From the NCBI GenBank assembly GCA_041690035.1, contig JBDNFC010000027.1, positions 1-41,047 on the forward strand: a stretch of DNA of 41,047 nucleotides. The letters are read 5' to 3'. Below the pieces are notes generated by a model. The model saw only the letters and a program-made list of their open reading frames with translations. It had not been told where the DNA came from and did not search any database. A program made the position numbers and the translations under genes. Below, piece after piece: positions 33,045 through 41,047 of this stretch (positions are counted from its first letter, which is position 1; every line of letters begins with the position of its first letter). This DNA is from CALSPH01 sp041690035 (GTDB taxonomy: Bacteria; Bacteroidota; Bacteroidia; NS11-12g; UBA955).

Positions 33045-34274
33045 TTGAGTTTAAAATCTACCAATGTTAGTTTATCCCAATTTCTAAAAGATGTTTTTAT
33101 GCTTAGCATAACTGCGTTTGGAGGCCCACAAGTTCATTTTGTAAGGTTTTTAGAAAAATTTTGTGATCAAAGAGGTTTATTAACCAAAGTGGAACTAATA
33201 GAATTATATAGTTTTTGTCAAGTTTTGCCAGGTCCTACATCTACTCAAACCATTACTGCTGTTGGTCTAAAATTGGGTGGGCATAAATTGGCAATTCTAA
33301 CTTTAGTAATCTGGATTATCCCAGCATCACTGTTAATGAGTATTATTGTTATTGGATATTCGCAATTGAAAAATTCAGATTTATTAAATTACTTTAGTCT
33401 TGTGCCTGCTATGGCCGTTGGTTTTTTGTTTGCTGCTGCAATTAAAATGTTTCCATTGATTAAAAAGCATTATGGATTTTATTTAATTACACTTGGTGCG
33501 TGTTTGGCTTTAGTTAGCAGTCAATTATTTTCTAAAAACACTTCACTAACAAGCATTGTCTTACCCATAATTTTATTTTTATCCGCTTTTATTTCCCAAA
33601 AATTTATTAATATTAAATATACACCCAATAATAAGCCTTTGGGTAAGTTAAATTTGAAACAACTATTTTTAATAGCCACTATTTTTTTCTCATTTGTTTT
33701 CGTAGGAAATGTTTTTGATATAAAAGAAGTGTTAATGTTTGAGAATACTTTTCGCTTGGGCAGTTTAGTTTTTGGTGGCGGACAAGTGCTAATTCCATTA
33801 ATGGAGTCTCAATTTGTGCATGCTAAGCATTATTTAACATCAGTCGAATTTGCCCATGGTTATGGGTTTATTCAAGCTTTGCCAGGTCCTGTATTTAGTT
33901 TTTCTACTTTTGTAAACGGCATGGCACTGCAAGAAAAAGGGGTTTGGTTTCAATTATTGGGGTGTTTGATAGGCACTGTTGCTATATTTTTGCCGGGCCT
34001 ACTTATTATGTTTTTTGCTTATCCAATTTGGGGTAGGATAAAAACTTACCCCTTTGTACAACGTTCGTTAGATGGTATTGTTGCAGGTGCAGTAGGCTTA
34101 ATTTTTGCAGCTGGCATATTGCTTTCTTTTGGTTTAATAGAATCTATTTCGCATAAAACTAATTATTTTGGAGAAATTTTTGTTTTAATAGGTACAATAC
34201 TTTTGATTCAATTTACAAAATTGCCCAGTCCTTTTATCGTTTTATTAACTATTTTGGCAAGTTTTTTGTTCTAA
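33045..34274 (+). CDS. chrA: Chromate transporter, CHR family (two-domain ChrA)
   Basis: 409 residues, the long two-domain CHR form. Each half carries the signature: AFGGPQVHFVRFLEK with VLPGPTSTQ in the first, and FGGGQVLIPLMES with QALPGPVFSFSTF in the second. Ten or so hydrophobic segments. Characterised ChrA proteins expel chromate across the inner membrane by proton-coupled exchange; other family members move related anions, so the substrate is inferred. TTG 33045 is the likely start because the family has a short lead-in before the first AFGGP; ATG 33099 would remove it. No chromate-reductase or regulator gene is adjacent. Confidence 0.93.
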   Translation: MSLKSTNVSLSQFLKDVFMLSITAFGGPQVHFVRFLEKFCDQRGLLTKVELIELYSFCQVLPGPTSTQTITAVGLKLGGHKLAILTLVIWIIPASLLMSIIVIGYSQLKNSDLLNYFSLVPAMAVGFLFAAAIKMFPLIKKHYGFYLITLGACLALVSSQLFSKNTSLTSIVLPIILFLSAFISQKFINIKYTPNNKPLGKLNLKQLFLIATIFFSFVFVGNVFDIKEVLMFENTFRLGSLVFGGGQVLIPLMESQFVHAKHYLTSVEFAHGYGFIQALPGPVFSFSTFVNGMALQEKGVWFQLLGCLIGTVAIFLPGLLIMFFAYPIWGRIKTYPFVQRSLDGIVAGAVGLIFAAGILLSFGLIESISHKTNYFGEIFVLIGTILLIQFTKLPSPFIVLLTILASFLF

Positions 34275-34290
34275 ATAGAAATAATAAACT

Positions 34291-34298
34291 TATATTTG
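34291..34298 (+). promoter_or_regulatory. -7 promoter element TATATTTG
   Basis: TAnnTTTG word 23 bases before ATG 34322 of the carboxypeptidase-regulatory-like gene. Confidence 0.45.
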
Positions 34299-34321
34299 AG
34301 TTTTGGTTTAATACACAAAAT

Positions 34322-34957
34322 ATGAAAAAAATAAAAAACGGGTTAGTGGTTTTGTTTTTAATGGGCGCCATTAATTTATTGGCACAAAAGGATACTGCAT
34401 TAATTCAATTTTCAGGTGTCGTTTTGCGTTCAGATAGTCTTTATCCAATCGTTTATACTTACGTTTATGAAAAGAGATCAAGGTATGGCGATATTACTGA
34501 TGTGAATGGATTTTTTAGTCTAGCTGCAAAAAGAGGCGATACAATTGTTTTCAATGCGCTCGAATTTAAGAAAAATTATTATATAATTCCTGATACATTA
34601 ACCAGCGACAAGTATAATATTATAAAGCTTCTTACTCAAGATACCAATTATTTAGAGCCTGTTATTATATATCCATTGCCTCCTCGTGTTCAATTTGATT
34701 ATATTTTTGTAAAAACAGAAATACCTGATGATGATCTAGAACGTGCTAGAAAAAATCTAGACCGTGAGAGTTTAAGGCAAGATGCTTTGCGCGGAAAAGT
34801 AGATGCACAATCAGCGTATACAGCACAAATGCGTCAGCAGGCAAATAACTTATATTTCAAAGGGCAATTGCCACCAAATCCATTGCTTAATCCATTGTCC
34901 TGGGCAAAATTTTTTGAATCTTGGCAACGAGGTGATTATAAGAAAAAAAGAAAATAG
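34322..34957 (+). CDS. Exported protein with carboxypeptidase-regulatory-like domain
   Basis: 211 residues. Signal peptide (GLVVLFLMGAINLLAQ), then a CarboxypepD_reg-like beta-sandwich (about 28-115) with FSGVVLRSDSLYPIVYTYVY, the GDITDVNGFFSLAAKRGD hallmark and DTIVFNALEF. The C-terminal third is charged and helical (DDDLERARKNLDRESLRQDA), then a Pro/Leu-rich stretch PPNPLLNPLSW. Many Bacteroidota have such short cell-envelope proteins, of unknown function and probably periplasmic. Own -7 word 23 bases before the ATG. Confidence 0.85.
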   Translation: MKKIKNGLVVLFLMGAINLLAQKDTALIQFSGVVLRSDSLYPIVYTYVYEKRSRYGDITDVNGFFSLAAKRGDTIVFNALEFKKNYYIIPDTLTSDKYNIIKLLTQDTNYLEPVIIYPLPPRVQFDYIFVKTEIPDDDLERARKNLDRESLRQDALRGKVDAQSAYTAQMRQQANNLYFKGQLPPNPLLNPLSWAKFFESWQRGDYKKKRK

Positions 34958-35091
34958 TATTTGTTCTCAAGTTTAAAATGTTATTGAAAGCATTTTTTAA
35001 TTTCTTTCATTAAAAAGCATCAGTTGAAATGTTTTAATTCGAATATGGTATTAAAAACCTAAATCGTATTATTTTTATCGATAAGATGCCT

Positions 35092-35099
35092 TATTTTTG
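35092..35099 (+). promoter_or_regulatory. -7 promoter element TATTTTTG for the thiolase gene
   Basis: TAnnTTTG word 18 bases before ATG 35118. Confidence 0.5.
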
Positions 35100-35117
35100 C
35101 ACAGTAATATAAAAAAT

Positions 35118-36296
35118 ATGAAAGAAGTAGTAATCATCTCTGCAGTTCGCACACCTATTGGGAGTTTTATGGGAAGTTTGAGTGGTATCTCTGCAACTAA
35201 ATTAGGAGCAGTAGCAATTAAAGGAGCTTTAGACAAAGCTAATTTAAACCCTAAACTTGTAGAAGAAGTTTATTTTGGTTCAGTTTTACAAGCAGGTTTA
35301 GGCCAAGCTCCTGCCCGTCAAGCTGCAAAATTTGCTGGGCTGAGTGATGATGTTAAATGCACTACCATTAATAAAGTATGTGCAAGTGGGATGAAAGCCA
35401 TTACCATTGCCGCACAGCAGATAATGACAGGACAAGCTGAAATAATAATAGCAGGAGGAATGGAAAACATGAGTCAAGTTCCACATTACCTTTCTTCAAG
35501 CAGAACAGGTCAAAAGTTTGGAAACATACCATTAGTGGATGGTTTGGCGCATGATGGGTTATTAGATGTCTACAGTCAAACTATGATGGGCTCTTGTGCA
35601 GACTTATGTGCCATTGAATACAATTTTTCTAGAGAAGACCAAGATAATTTTGCTGTTAAAAGTTATAAAAGAGCAGATGAAGCTTGGAAAAATAGAAAGT
35701 TTGATAATGAAATTGTACCTGTTGAGCTAGTAGATAGAAAAGGTAATTTAACCCTTTTTGCAGAGGATGAGGAGTATAAGAATGTGTTTTTTGACAAAAT
35801 TCCTACCCTAAAACCTGCATTTTCTAAAGATGGCACTGTTACCGCAGCAAATGCCAGCACAATGAATGATGGAGCAGCAGCACTTGTTTTAATGAGCCGA
35901 GAAAAAGCCACAGAATTAGGCTTAAAGCCAATAGCGATTTTAAAAGGTTTTGCAGATGCAGAGCAAGCACCAGAAAAGTTTACAACCGCACCTGCCAAGG
36001 CTATGCCAATTGCATTAGGTAAAGCTAATTTGGGTATAAATGATATTGACTTATTTGAGTTTAACGAAGCATTTGCTGTGGTAGCGTTAGCAAATAATAA
36101 AATATTAAATATTTCTGACGAAAAAGTAAATATTTATGGTGGTGCAGTAGCTTTAGGCCACCCGCTGGGTGCAAGTGGAGCGCGCATTGTAGTAACCCTA
36201 ATAAATGCATTGCATCAAGAAAATAAAAAATTAGGGGCTGCAGCAATATGCAATGGGGGTGGAGGTGCTTCTGCAATTGTACTAGAAAAATGCTAA
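35118..36296 (+). CDS. Acetyl-CoA C-acyltransferase (thiolase)
   Basis: 392 residues, complete thiolase. The first catalytic Cys is in INKVCASGMKAITIAAQQIM (about 88), the His in GGAVALGHPLGASGARIV and the second Cys in AAICNGGGGASAI. N-terminal ISAVRTPIGSFMGSL and NDGAAALVLMS are typical. The biosynthetic type (acetoacetyl-CoA formation) is suggested by size and ICNGGGGA, but beta-oxidation use is equally possible; no partner enzymes are nearby. ATG 35118 is preferred over an in-frame start 7 codons earlier, which lies at the -7 element. Confidence 0.96.
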   Translation: MKEVVIISAVRTPIGSFMGSLSGISATKLGAVAIKGALDKANLNPKLVEEVYFGSVLQAGLGQAPARQAAKFAGLSDDVKCTTINKVCASGMKAITIAAQQIMTGQAEIIIAGGMENMSQVPHYLSSSRTGQKFGNIPLVDGLAHDGLLDVYSQTMMGSCADLCAIEYNFSREDQDNFAVKSYKRADEAWKNRKFDNEIVPVELVDRKGNLTLFAEDEEYKNVFFDKIPTLKPAFSKDGTVTAANASTMNDGAAALVLMSREKATELGLKPIAILKGFADAEQAPEKFTTAPAKAMPIALGKANLGINDIDLFEFNEAFAVVALANNKILNISDEKVNIYGGAVALGHPLGASGARIVVTLINALHQENKKLGAAAICNGGGGASAIVLEKC

Positions 36297-36328
36297 ATAA
36301 TATTACCGATAAATTTCGTTAATACCTT

Positions 36329-37174
36329 ATGAAACGAGTAGTATTTTTTTTTATTTTATTAAAAGTTTATTCGCAATGTTTTGGACAAGGAGTAGAATTA
36401 CTTAATTTGCAAAATAGGATAAATGCAATTGCCATAATGTCAACTCATATTATTCAACACCCTTTACAAGAAGCGCGAAAAAAAACCTCATTTGCTGTAG
36501 CAGATAGTTTAGATTTAATTTTAAACAATCCAAAGTCTTTTTTACTTAATTTTGACTCATTTAAAACAATTTCTGTTTTAAAGTCTGATGATAATAAAAT
36601 AAAGATATTAAGTTTTAACTATGTTTCAGACAGCGGTTACTATACTGTTTTTGGTTTTTTGTTGTGTAATGCCAAATATTATAAAAATTATTTTTTCAGA
36701 CTATTGCCAAATACTATGCCTTTAGATTCCAATGCGCAAGAATTAGACCATGAATCATGGAATGCTGCTCTTTATTATTCAATTTTTACTTTTAAAGCAA
36801 GAAAAAAATGCCATTATTTGCTTACAGGTTTTAATGGGGGTACACCTTGGCTTGCTTCAAAAACAATAGAGGTGTTAAAATTAGAGAAGGATGGCACTCC
36901 AGTTTTTGGAGCACCTGTTTTTTTTCCTTTAAAACAATCAAAAGCAAAGTATAGACTTTTATTTAAATACTCATCACAGGCTTATATGACTTGCAGAATA
37001 GAGCCCAAAGAACAAATGATTGTAATAAGTCACCTTGTGCCAGTGCGTGCAGAAAAATCAAAAAATTATGAATATTATGTACCAGACGGCACCTATGATT
37101 ATTTTAAGTTCAAAAAAGGTAAATGGCTGCAGTTTGAAATGTTAGAAGATTTTCAAATGAATATTGCAAAATAA
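36329..37174 (+). CDS. Exported protein of unknown function (281 aa), Bacteroidota-type
   Basis: 281 residues. A hydrophobic N-terminus (VVFFFILLKVYSQCFGQ) looks like a signal peptide; the rest is beta-rich with repeated aromatic strands (FVVSDSGYYTVFGFLL-like; HYLLTGFNGGTPWLASKTIE). The GWNGG-like FNGGTPW motif and the closing YYVPDGTYDYFKFKKGKW occur in a secreted family of unknown function I associate with Bacteroidota. It follows the thiolase by 32 bases but has no strong -7 word of its own, so the two may be co-transcribed. No function can be inferred. Confidence 0.75.
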   Translation: MKRVVFFFILLKVYSQCFGQGVELLNLQNRINAIAIMSTHIIQHPLQEARKKTSFAVADSLDLILNNPKSFLLNFDSFKTISVLKSDDNKIKILSFNYVSDSGYYTVFGFLLCNAKYYKNYFFRLLPNTMPLDSNAQELDHESWNAALYYSIFTFKARKKCHYLLTGFNGGTPWLASKTIEVLKLEKDGTPVFGAPVFFPLKQSKAKYRLLFKYSSQAYMTCRIEPKEQMIVISHLVPVRAEKSKNYEYYVPDGTYDYFKFKKGKWLQFEMLEDFQMNIAK

Positions 37175-37178
37175 AATA

Positions 37179-37946
37179 CTATTCAGCTAAGTTTTTATGA
37201 ATAATGCCAGCTTTTGGCTGTGCGGTTGGCATAATTGTTAATTCATTAATATTTACATGTTTTGGCCTTGTTACGCACCAAAAAATAGCCTCAGCAATAT
37301 CGCTTGCCACTAGATTTTCAAATCCTTCATACACTGATTTTGCTTTAGCACCATCTCCATCAAATCTAACAAGGCTAAATTCTGTTTCTACAGCACCAGG
37401 GTGTATTCCTGTAACTTTTATAGGATAAGAACTTAATTCTAAACGCATACTTTTTGTAAGGGCGTCTACCGCATGTTTGGATGCACAATACACATTTCCA
37501 TTCTGATAAATATCTTTTGCAGCAATACTGCCTATATTGATGATGTGACTGTATTTGATTTGTTTTAATAAAGGAATACAGTATTTTGTTAAATACAACA
37601 TTCCTTTCACGTTAGTATCTATCATTCTATCCCAATTGTCTATACTGCCATGCTCTAAATCAGAAAGACCAGCCGCTAAACCAGCATTGTTAACAAGTAT
37701 GCTTATATTTCGAAATTCATTTGGCAATTCCAAAATTGCATTTTTAACTTCATCAGAAATACAAACATCTACCTTAGCGGTGTAAATTTTAATAGCATAT
37801 TCTTTTATTAAAATTTCAGCTAACTCCTTTAATTTGTCTATTCTTCTTGCAAATAATATGAGGTTATATCCGTTTTTGGCAAAAATTCTTGCTGTTTCTT
37901 CTCCTATTCCAGCACTTGCACCAGTAATTAGAACTGTCTTATTCAT
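37179..37946 (-). CDS. Short-chain dehydrogenase/reductase, YdfG-like
   Basis: 255 residues, classical SDR. Cofactor motif TGASAGIGEE, the NNAG of LVNNAG, and the catalytic Ser-Tyr-Lys in INIGSIAAKDIYQ and VYCASKHAVDAL. ARRIDKL, with Arg after the second strand, fits NADP. The C-terminal block NINELTIMPTAQ is typical of YdfG-type serine/3-hydroxy acid dehydrogenases, so NADP-dependent oxidation of L-serine or 3-hydroxypropionate-like acids is the likely activity; the substrate is inferred. It ends 4 bases from the converging exported-protein gene. A -7 word TACTTTTG is only 4 bases before the ATG. Confidence 0.92.
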   Translation of the reverse strand: MNKTVLITGASAGIGEETARIFAKNGYNLILFARRIDKLKELAEILIKEYAIKIYTAKVDVCISDEVKNAILELPNEFRNISILVNNAGLAAGLSDLEHGSIDNWDRMIDTNVKGMLYLTKYCIPLLKQIKYSHIINIGSIAAKDIYQNGNVYCASKHAVDALTKSMRLELSSYPIKVTGIHPGAVETEFSLVRFDGDGAKAKSVYEGFENLVASDIAEAIFWCVTRPKHVNINELTIMPTAQPKAGIIHKNLAE

Positions 37947-37950
37947 GGTT

Positions 37951-37958
37951 CAAAAGTA
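37951..37958 (-). promoter_or_regulatory. -7 promoter element TACTTTTG, leaderless placement
   Basis: TAnnTTTG word on the - strand, 4 bases before ATG 37946; a transcript starting at the usual distance would begin at the start codon. Confidence 0.4.
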
Positions 37959-37962
37959 AAAT

Positions 37963-37993
37963 AAAAAAGGGCTTTTAAAGCCCTTTTTTATTT
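37963..37993. terminator. Intrinsic terminator between the adhesin and SDR genes
   Basis: AAAAAAGGGCTTT / TAAAGCCCTTTTTT form a strong near-perfect hairpin with a T run on each strand. On the - strand it ends the adhesin gene (stop at 38009) and lies just before the SDR promoter. Confidence 0.85.
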
Positions 37994-38008
37994 TATAAAA
38001 CATACTTT

Positions 38009-41000
38009 TTATTTAATCAAAGATACTGTGCCAGAGTATTCGTATTCTTTACCATCAAAAGCAATTACTTTAGCATAGTACATGTAGACATCCATTTGCA
38101 CGGGTTCTCCTTTATAGGTTCCATCCCAAGGCTCATTTTCTGGGTGATGACTTTCAAACAGTCTTTCGCCCCAACGGTTAAATATTTGCATATTATAACC
38201 AATATATCCTTGTGCCACTACATAAAACTTATTGTTTCTGCCAGGTCCTGCTCCATCTGGAGAGAAAGCAGAAGGGATAAATACAGTAATATCTGGCCCA
38301 ATTTTTATATATTTAATAGTGTCATCTATACAACCTTTGTCGGAAGTAACTCTTAATGAAATGTTATATTCGGCAGTATCATCATTATATTTAAAAACAG
38401 GATTCATTACTGCACTAGTATCCTCTGGATTTCCAGTACCAAAATTCCATTCATACCTTACGAGATTACCTGTGGCTACAGTGCTAGTAGATGTAAACTG
38501 AAATTGTGGTAATGCAATGGTGGTATAAAAATCGGGATTGCTTACCATGCTTGCCACTGGCACTGGAAACACATCTACAAAAAAAGCAGAATCTCTCGTT
38601 TCGCAACTTCCAGCGGTGTTTTTAACAGAAAGTTTTACTTCATACTTTCCATGTTTATCATATAAGATGCCAGCAGGATTTGCATCGCTAGAAGTGACGC
38701 CATTTCCAAAATCCCAATCATAAGTAACCGGAAAATTTGTAGGGCGAGTTACATCACTAAAGAAATCAACATTTAAAGGAGCGCAACCACTGTCAAAATC
38801 TCCAAAAGTAAATATAGGGTATGCATGAATATCTATTTTTAGATTTTTGGTAGATATTGGACAATTGCGCATATAACCAGGTTGATTAGAAGTTAAAGTT
38901 AATACCGTTCCATAGTTTGTTCGGTCATTAATGCCAGGCGTATATACAGGGTTTAGCACCGTATTACTGCTATAAATTCCATCACCTGCTGTAGTCCAAA
39001 TAAAACCAGCAGGAACCCTTTCTGAAGTCGCAGTAAGATTAAAGGGAATTCCCTCGCAAGCTTCTGCAGGCAGTGGTGTGGTGATAGTGACAAGCGGTGG
39101 TGCTTGAATTAACACATCTATACTATCAGTATTGATGCACGTTGTGATAGGCTCTATCCATTTAACATACATTTTATATGGACCATAGAAAGCGTTAATA
39201 GTATTAGGCACGGCCACTGCAGTGGGGTCAAAAATATTGTTAATTACACCTGCTCCCGTCCACTCAGATCCCGCTCTACCTTCTACTACTGTTCTATTAG
39301 ATAGTGGTATCAAGTTTATTGTTCCACTATTAATACAAATGGTATCTAATTCAGTTACCCTCAAATTTGGTCTAGGATTTACATTCATAATAATAGAATC
39401 TGCTACGGGGCAGCCTGTCATCATGTTTAAATATCTCCAAAAATAAGTTCCGGGTAAATTTTTGATATTAATTTGTGTAGAATCAATCATTCTGGCTCTT
39501 GCAGTATTGTATGCTGCCCCACTTTCAAAAGAGTTAAAAGATTTTAATTCCCATCTGCCTTGAGGCAAATTAACAAATTGGTCTAGGTTTATAATACTAT
39601 CGCTATAGCAAATCAATGGAAAAGGAGTAAACTCAATTTTTGGCAAAGTATCTACTAAAATATACATACTATCGCAAGTTTGGCAATTGGTGCTGCCTAT
39701 TCTAAAACAGAAACGTAATTTATATCTTCCTAGCCTTGCAGTATTGATAGGATCATCAAGAGCAATCATAGGATTAGGGTGCCTAGGATAAAATACATAA
39801 TCATCATCAAAGAAGGAGGTAGATTCATTGACCAATATAGCAGCTAAATCTGCATTGGTTAATATTGGAGGAGCAGAATCAATGCGCCACGTGTACCTTC
39901 CAGAAGTAAGGTTGGTGGGTGCGCTAATGTTTGAGTTTACTTTTATAGCGCCTCCGTCTTGGCAAAGGGTTCTATTTCTTAATCTTACAAATGGATTAGG
40001 GTTAATAGTTACCCTAAAAAGTGCGCTGTCTTTACAACCTGTTGGCCTGTGTCTAACGTGTATAAAGATATTATCGCTTGGGTTAGGCTCTGGTGGCACT
40101 TTTCCATTGTTCATAGCTGCGGTAAAAAATCTTTGAGTATAATACCAATGTGGGGCGGATATCCCTTTTCTTATCATGGTATCTCTATCTTTATCCTGCA
40201 TTTGAAACCAAATATCACTATTGCCAGACTGGCTCCAGGTATATCCTGTGCCAACAGGACTAGCAGCAAGTAAATTAAACTGACCTTCATCAAAACATTT
40301 AGCCTGAGGGTTAGAAACGGTGGTATTGGGCAATTGATTAACCCTAAGAAACATAGTGTCTGCCGACTCGCAAGATTGACCACTTTGAGTAATTGTTAAA
40401 TGTAGCCTATAGTTAGTGCTATCTAATGGAGAGACTTTAATATCTTGCAGTGTACCCACTTGCATATTTTGGCGTAAATCAAACCAGCGCCAAGTGTGAA
40501 TAAACAACGGATTATTTAATTTTTGTCCTTTTAGGTCATAAACATCTCTTAAACAAATCACGCCATCTGGCCCAGCATTTGCTGTTACAGTATCATTAAC
40601 AAATAATTGCATGGTATCTTTTGCAGAACAACCAAGGCTATCAAAAGCATGCACCCAATTATTGCCAGCAATATTTATTCTAAGAAATGTATCTGTTAAA
40701 AGATCATTACTGTTCCATACATAGCGTAAGGTAGAATCTGAGGGCACCGTTAATACAACATCTTGATAAGTACAAATGCGCCTATCTGGCCCCAAGTTTT
40801 GTCTTACTAATTGTTGCCAATGAATTTTAACAGTATCTACATTTACACATGTGTTGGCATCTGTCACTTTGATAGCAATAATAGTATCCCTTGTTGGTTT
40901 CAACTTAATAATACTATCGGTAGATATTTGTTGGTTAGTAGATGCATAGCGCCAATCGAATATTATAGGGCGTGTGCCATAGCCAATGCGAGGAATAAGA

Positions 41001-41047
41001 GAAATGGAATCAAACTCACAAACAAAAGTATCTTTTACGGCCAATTC
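38009..41047 (-). CDS. Large secreted surface protein, C-terminal part, with PKD domains and type B T9SS sorting domain (5' end outside window)
   Basis: The frame is open to the window edge, so the N-terminus is missing; about 1012 residues are present. Most is a string of Ig/PKD-like beta-sandwich segments with Cys, Pro and Thr motifs. The last PKD pair includes CAPLNVDFFSDVTRP, VTYDWDFGNGVTSSD, and RYEWNFGTGNPEDTS. The final 90 or so residues are the gliding-motility-associated type B sorting domain: DITVFIPSAFSPDG, YNMQIFNRWGERLFE, PWDGTYKGEPVQMDVYMYYA and EYSGTVSLIK. Such proteins cross the outer membrane by type IX secretion and act as adhesins or surface enzymes; no catalytic domain is visible here. 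The leading residues MAVKD begin at a TTG and are internal, not a true start. Confidence 0.9.
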   Translation of the reverse strand, partial: ELAVKDTFVCEFDSISLIPRIGYGTRPIIFDWRYASTNQQISTDSIIKLKPTRDTIIAIKVTDANTCVNVDTVKIHWQQLVRQNLGPDRRICTYQDVVLTVPSDSTLRYVWNSNDLLTDTFLRINIAGNNWVHAFDSLGCSAKDTMQLFVNDTVTANAGPDGVICLRDVYDLKGQKLNNPLFIHTWRWFDLRQNMQVGTLQDIKVSPLDSTNYRLHLTITQSGQSCESADTMFLRVNQLPNTTVSNPQAKCFDEGQFNLLAASPVGTGYTWSQSGNSDIWFQMQDKDRDTMIRKGISAPHWYYTQRFFTAAMNNGKVPPEPNPSDNIFIHVRHRPTGCKDSALFRVTINPNPFVRLRNRTLCQDGGAIKVNSNISAPTNLTSGRYTWRIDSAPPILTNADLAAILVNESTSFFDDDYVFYPRHPNPMIALDDPINTARLGRYKLRFCFRIGSTNCQTCDSMYILVDTLPKIEFTPFPLICYSDSIINLDQFVNLPQGRWELKSFNSFESGAAYNTARARMIDSTQINIKNLPGTYFWRYLNMMTGCPVADSIIMNVNPRPNLRVTELDTICINSGTINLIPLSNRTVVEGRAGSEWTGAGVINNIFDPTAVAVPNTINAFYGPYKMYVKWIEPITTCINTDSIDVLIQAPPLVTITTPLPAEACEGIPFNLTATSERVPAGFIWTTAGDGIYSSNTVLNPVYTPGINDRTNYGTVLTLTSNQPGYMRNCPISTKNLKIDIHAYPIFTFGDFDSGCAPLNVDFFSDVTRPTNFPVTYDWDFGNGVTSSDANPAGILYDKHGKYEVKLSVKNTAGSCETRDSAFFVDVFPVPVASMVSNPDFYTTIALPQFQFTSTSTVATGNLVRYEWNFGTGNPEDTSAVMNPVFKYNDDTAEYNISLRVTSDKGCIDDTIKYIKIGPDITVFIPSAFSPDGAGPGRNNKFYVVAQGYIGYNMQIFNRWGERLFESHHPENEPWDGTYKGEPVQMDVYMYYAKVIAFDGKEYEYSGTVSLIK

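Noticed and set aside
1..41047. CRISPR arrays, tRNA or rRNA genes, intact insertion sequences, prophage, toxin-antitoxin pairs, known defence systems
   Set aside because: No repeat-spacer array, cloverleaf, rRNA motif, transposase or recognised defence domain seen in either strand.

Overview
This 41 kb window is chromosomal DNA of a free-living member of the Bacteroidota. The evidence is lineage-typical proteins (a C-terminal type B sorting domain of the type IX secretion system, PorD/DUF4835, DUF4294, DUF5686, the divergent RpoZ, and an Mrp without its CxxC), AT-rich sequence, A-rich leaders without Shine-Dalgarno motifs, and the Bacteroidota -7 promoter word TAnnTTTG before many genes. I cannot place it below phylum. 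There are no rRNA or tRNA genes, CRISPR arrays, prophage or intact insertion sequences.

Layout. 1-5.2 kb, all on +: seven-bladed WD40 protein, Mrp Fe-S carrier ATPase, a small unknown, a bacilliredoxin, a Bacteroidota-only unknown, a small ORF broken by TGA, RicT (PSP1 domain) and OsmC. This block is visibly richer in G+C than the rest and carries intergenic AAGGTTGAAAAGTT-type repeats not seen elsewhere. 5.2-5.7 kb is degenerate. 5.6-8.8 kb on -: a type II NADH dehydrogenase whose last 22 codons lie beyond an in-frame TAG, and a SulP anion transporter. 9.0-14.8 kb on -: a complete RND efflux operon (adaptor, AcrB-like pump, TolC-like lipoprotein) with a repeat/palindrome operator candidate in front. 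14.9-18.5 kb on -: three envelope or secreted proteins. 18.6-19.6 kb on -: a PTPS-like protein and FolE, overlapping, a pterin module. 19.8-21.1 kb on +: an ECF sigma factor and a CrtYcd-type lycopene cyclase. 21.1-25.0 kb on -: the Bacteroidota housekeeping run bamD-rpoZ-coaBC-porD plus a lipoprotein, then ruvC. 25.6-27.6 kb on +: a flippase-like membrane protein and a GT2 glycosyltransferase. 27.8-32.3 kb on +: prfC, lpxK, a DinB-like protein and gdhA. 32.4-38 kb: a lipoprotein (-), ChrA, a carboxypeptidase-regulatory-like protein, thiolase, a secreted unknown (+) and an SDR (-). 38.0 kb to the end on -: the C-terminal part of a large secreted adhesin running off the window.

How it works together. 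Much of the window serves the cell envelope: beta-barrel assembly (BamD), type IX secretion (PorD and a sorted substrate), lipid A (LpxK), efflux, and glycosylation or lipid transport. No wholly new multi-gene system stands out. The most unusual signals are the NDH-2 and small-ORF reading frames each cut by one stop where a Trp codon is likely, the composition break near 5.2-5.6 kb, the biopterin-type PTPS/FolE pair, the lone sigma/lycopene cyclase pair, the efflux-operon operator, and the repeated placement of -7 promoter words only 4-20 bases before start codons.
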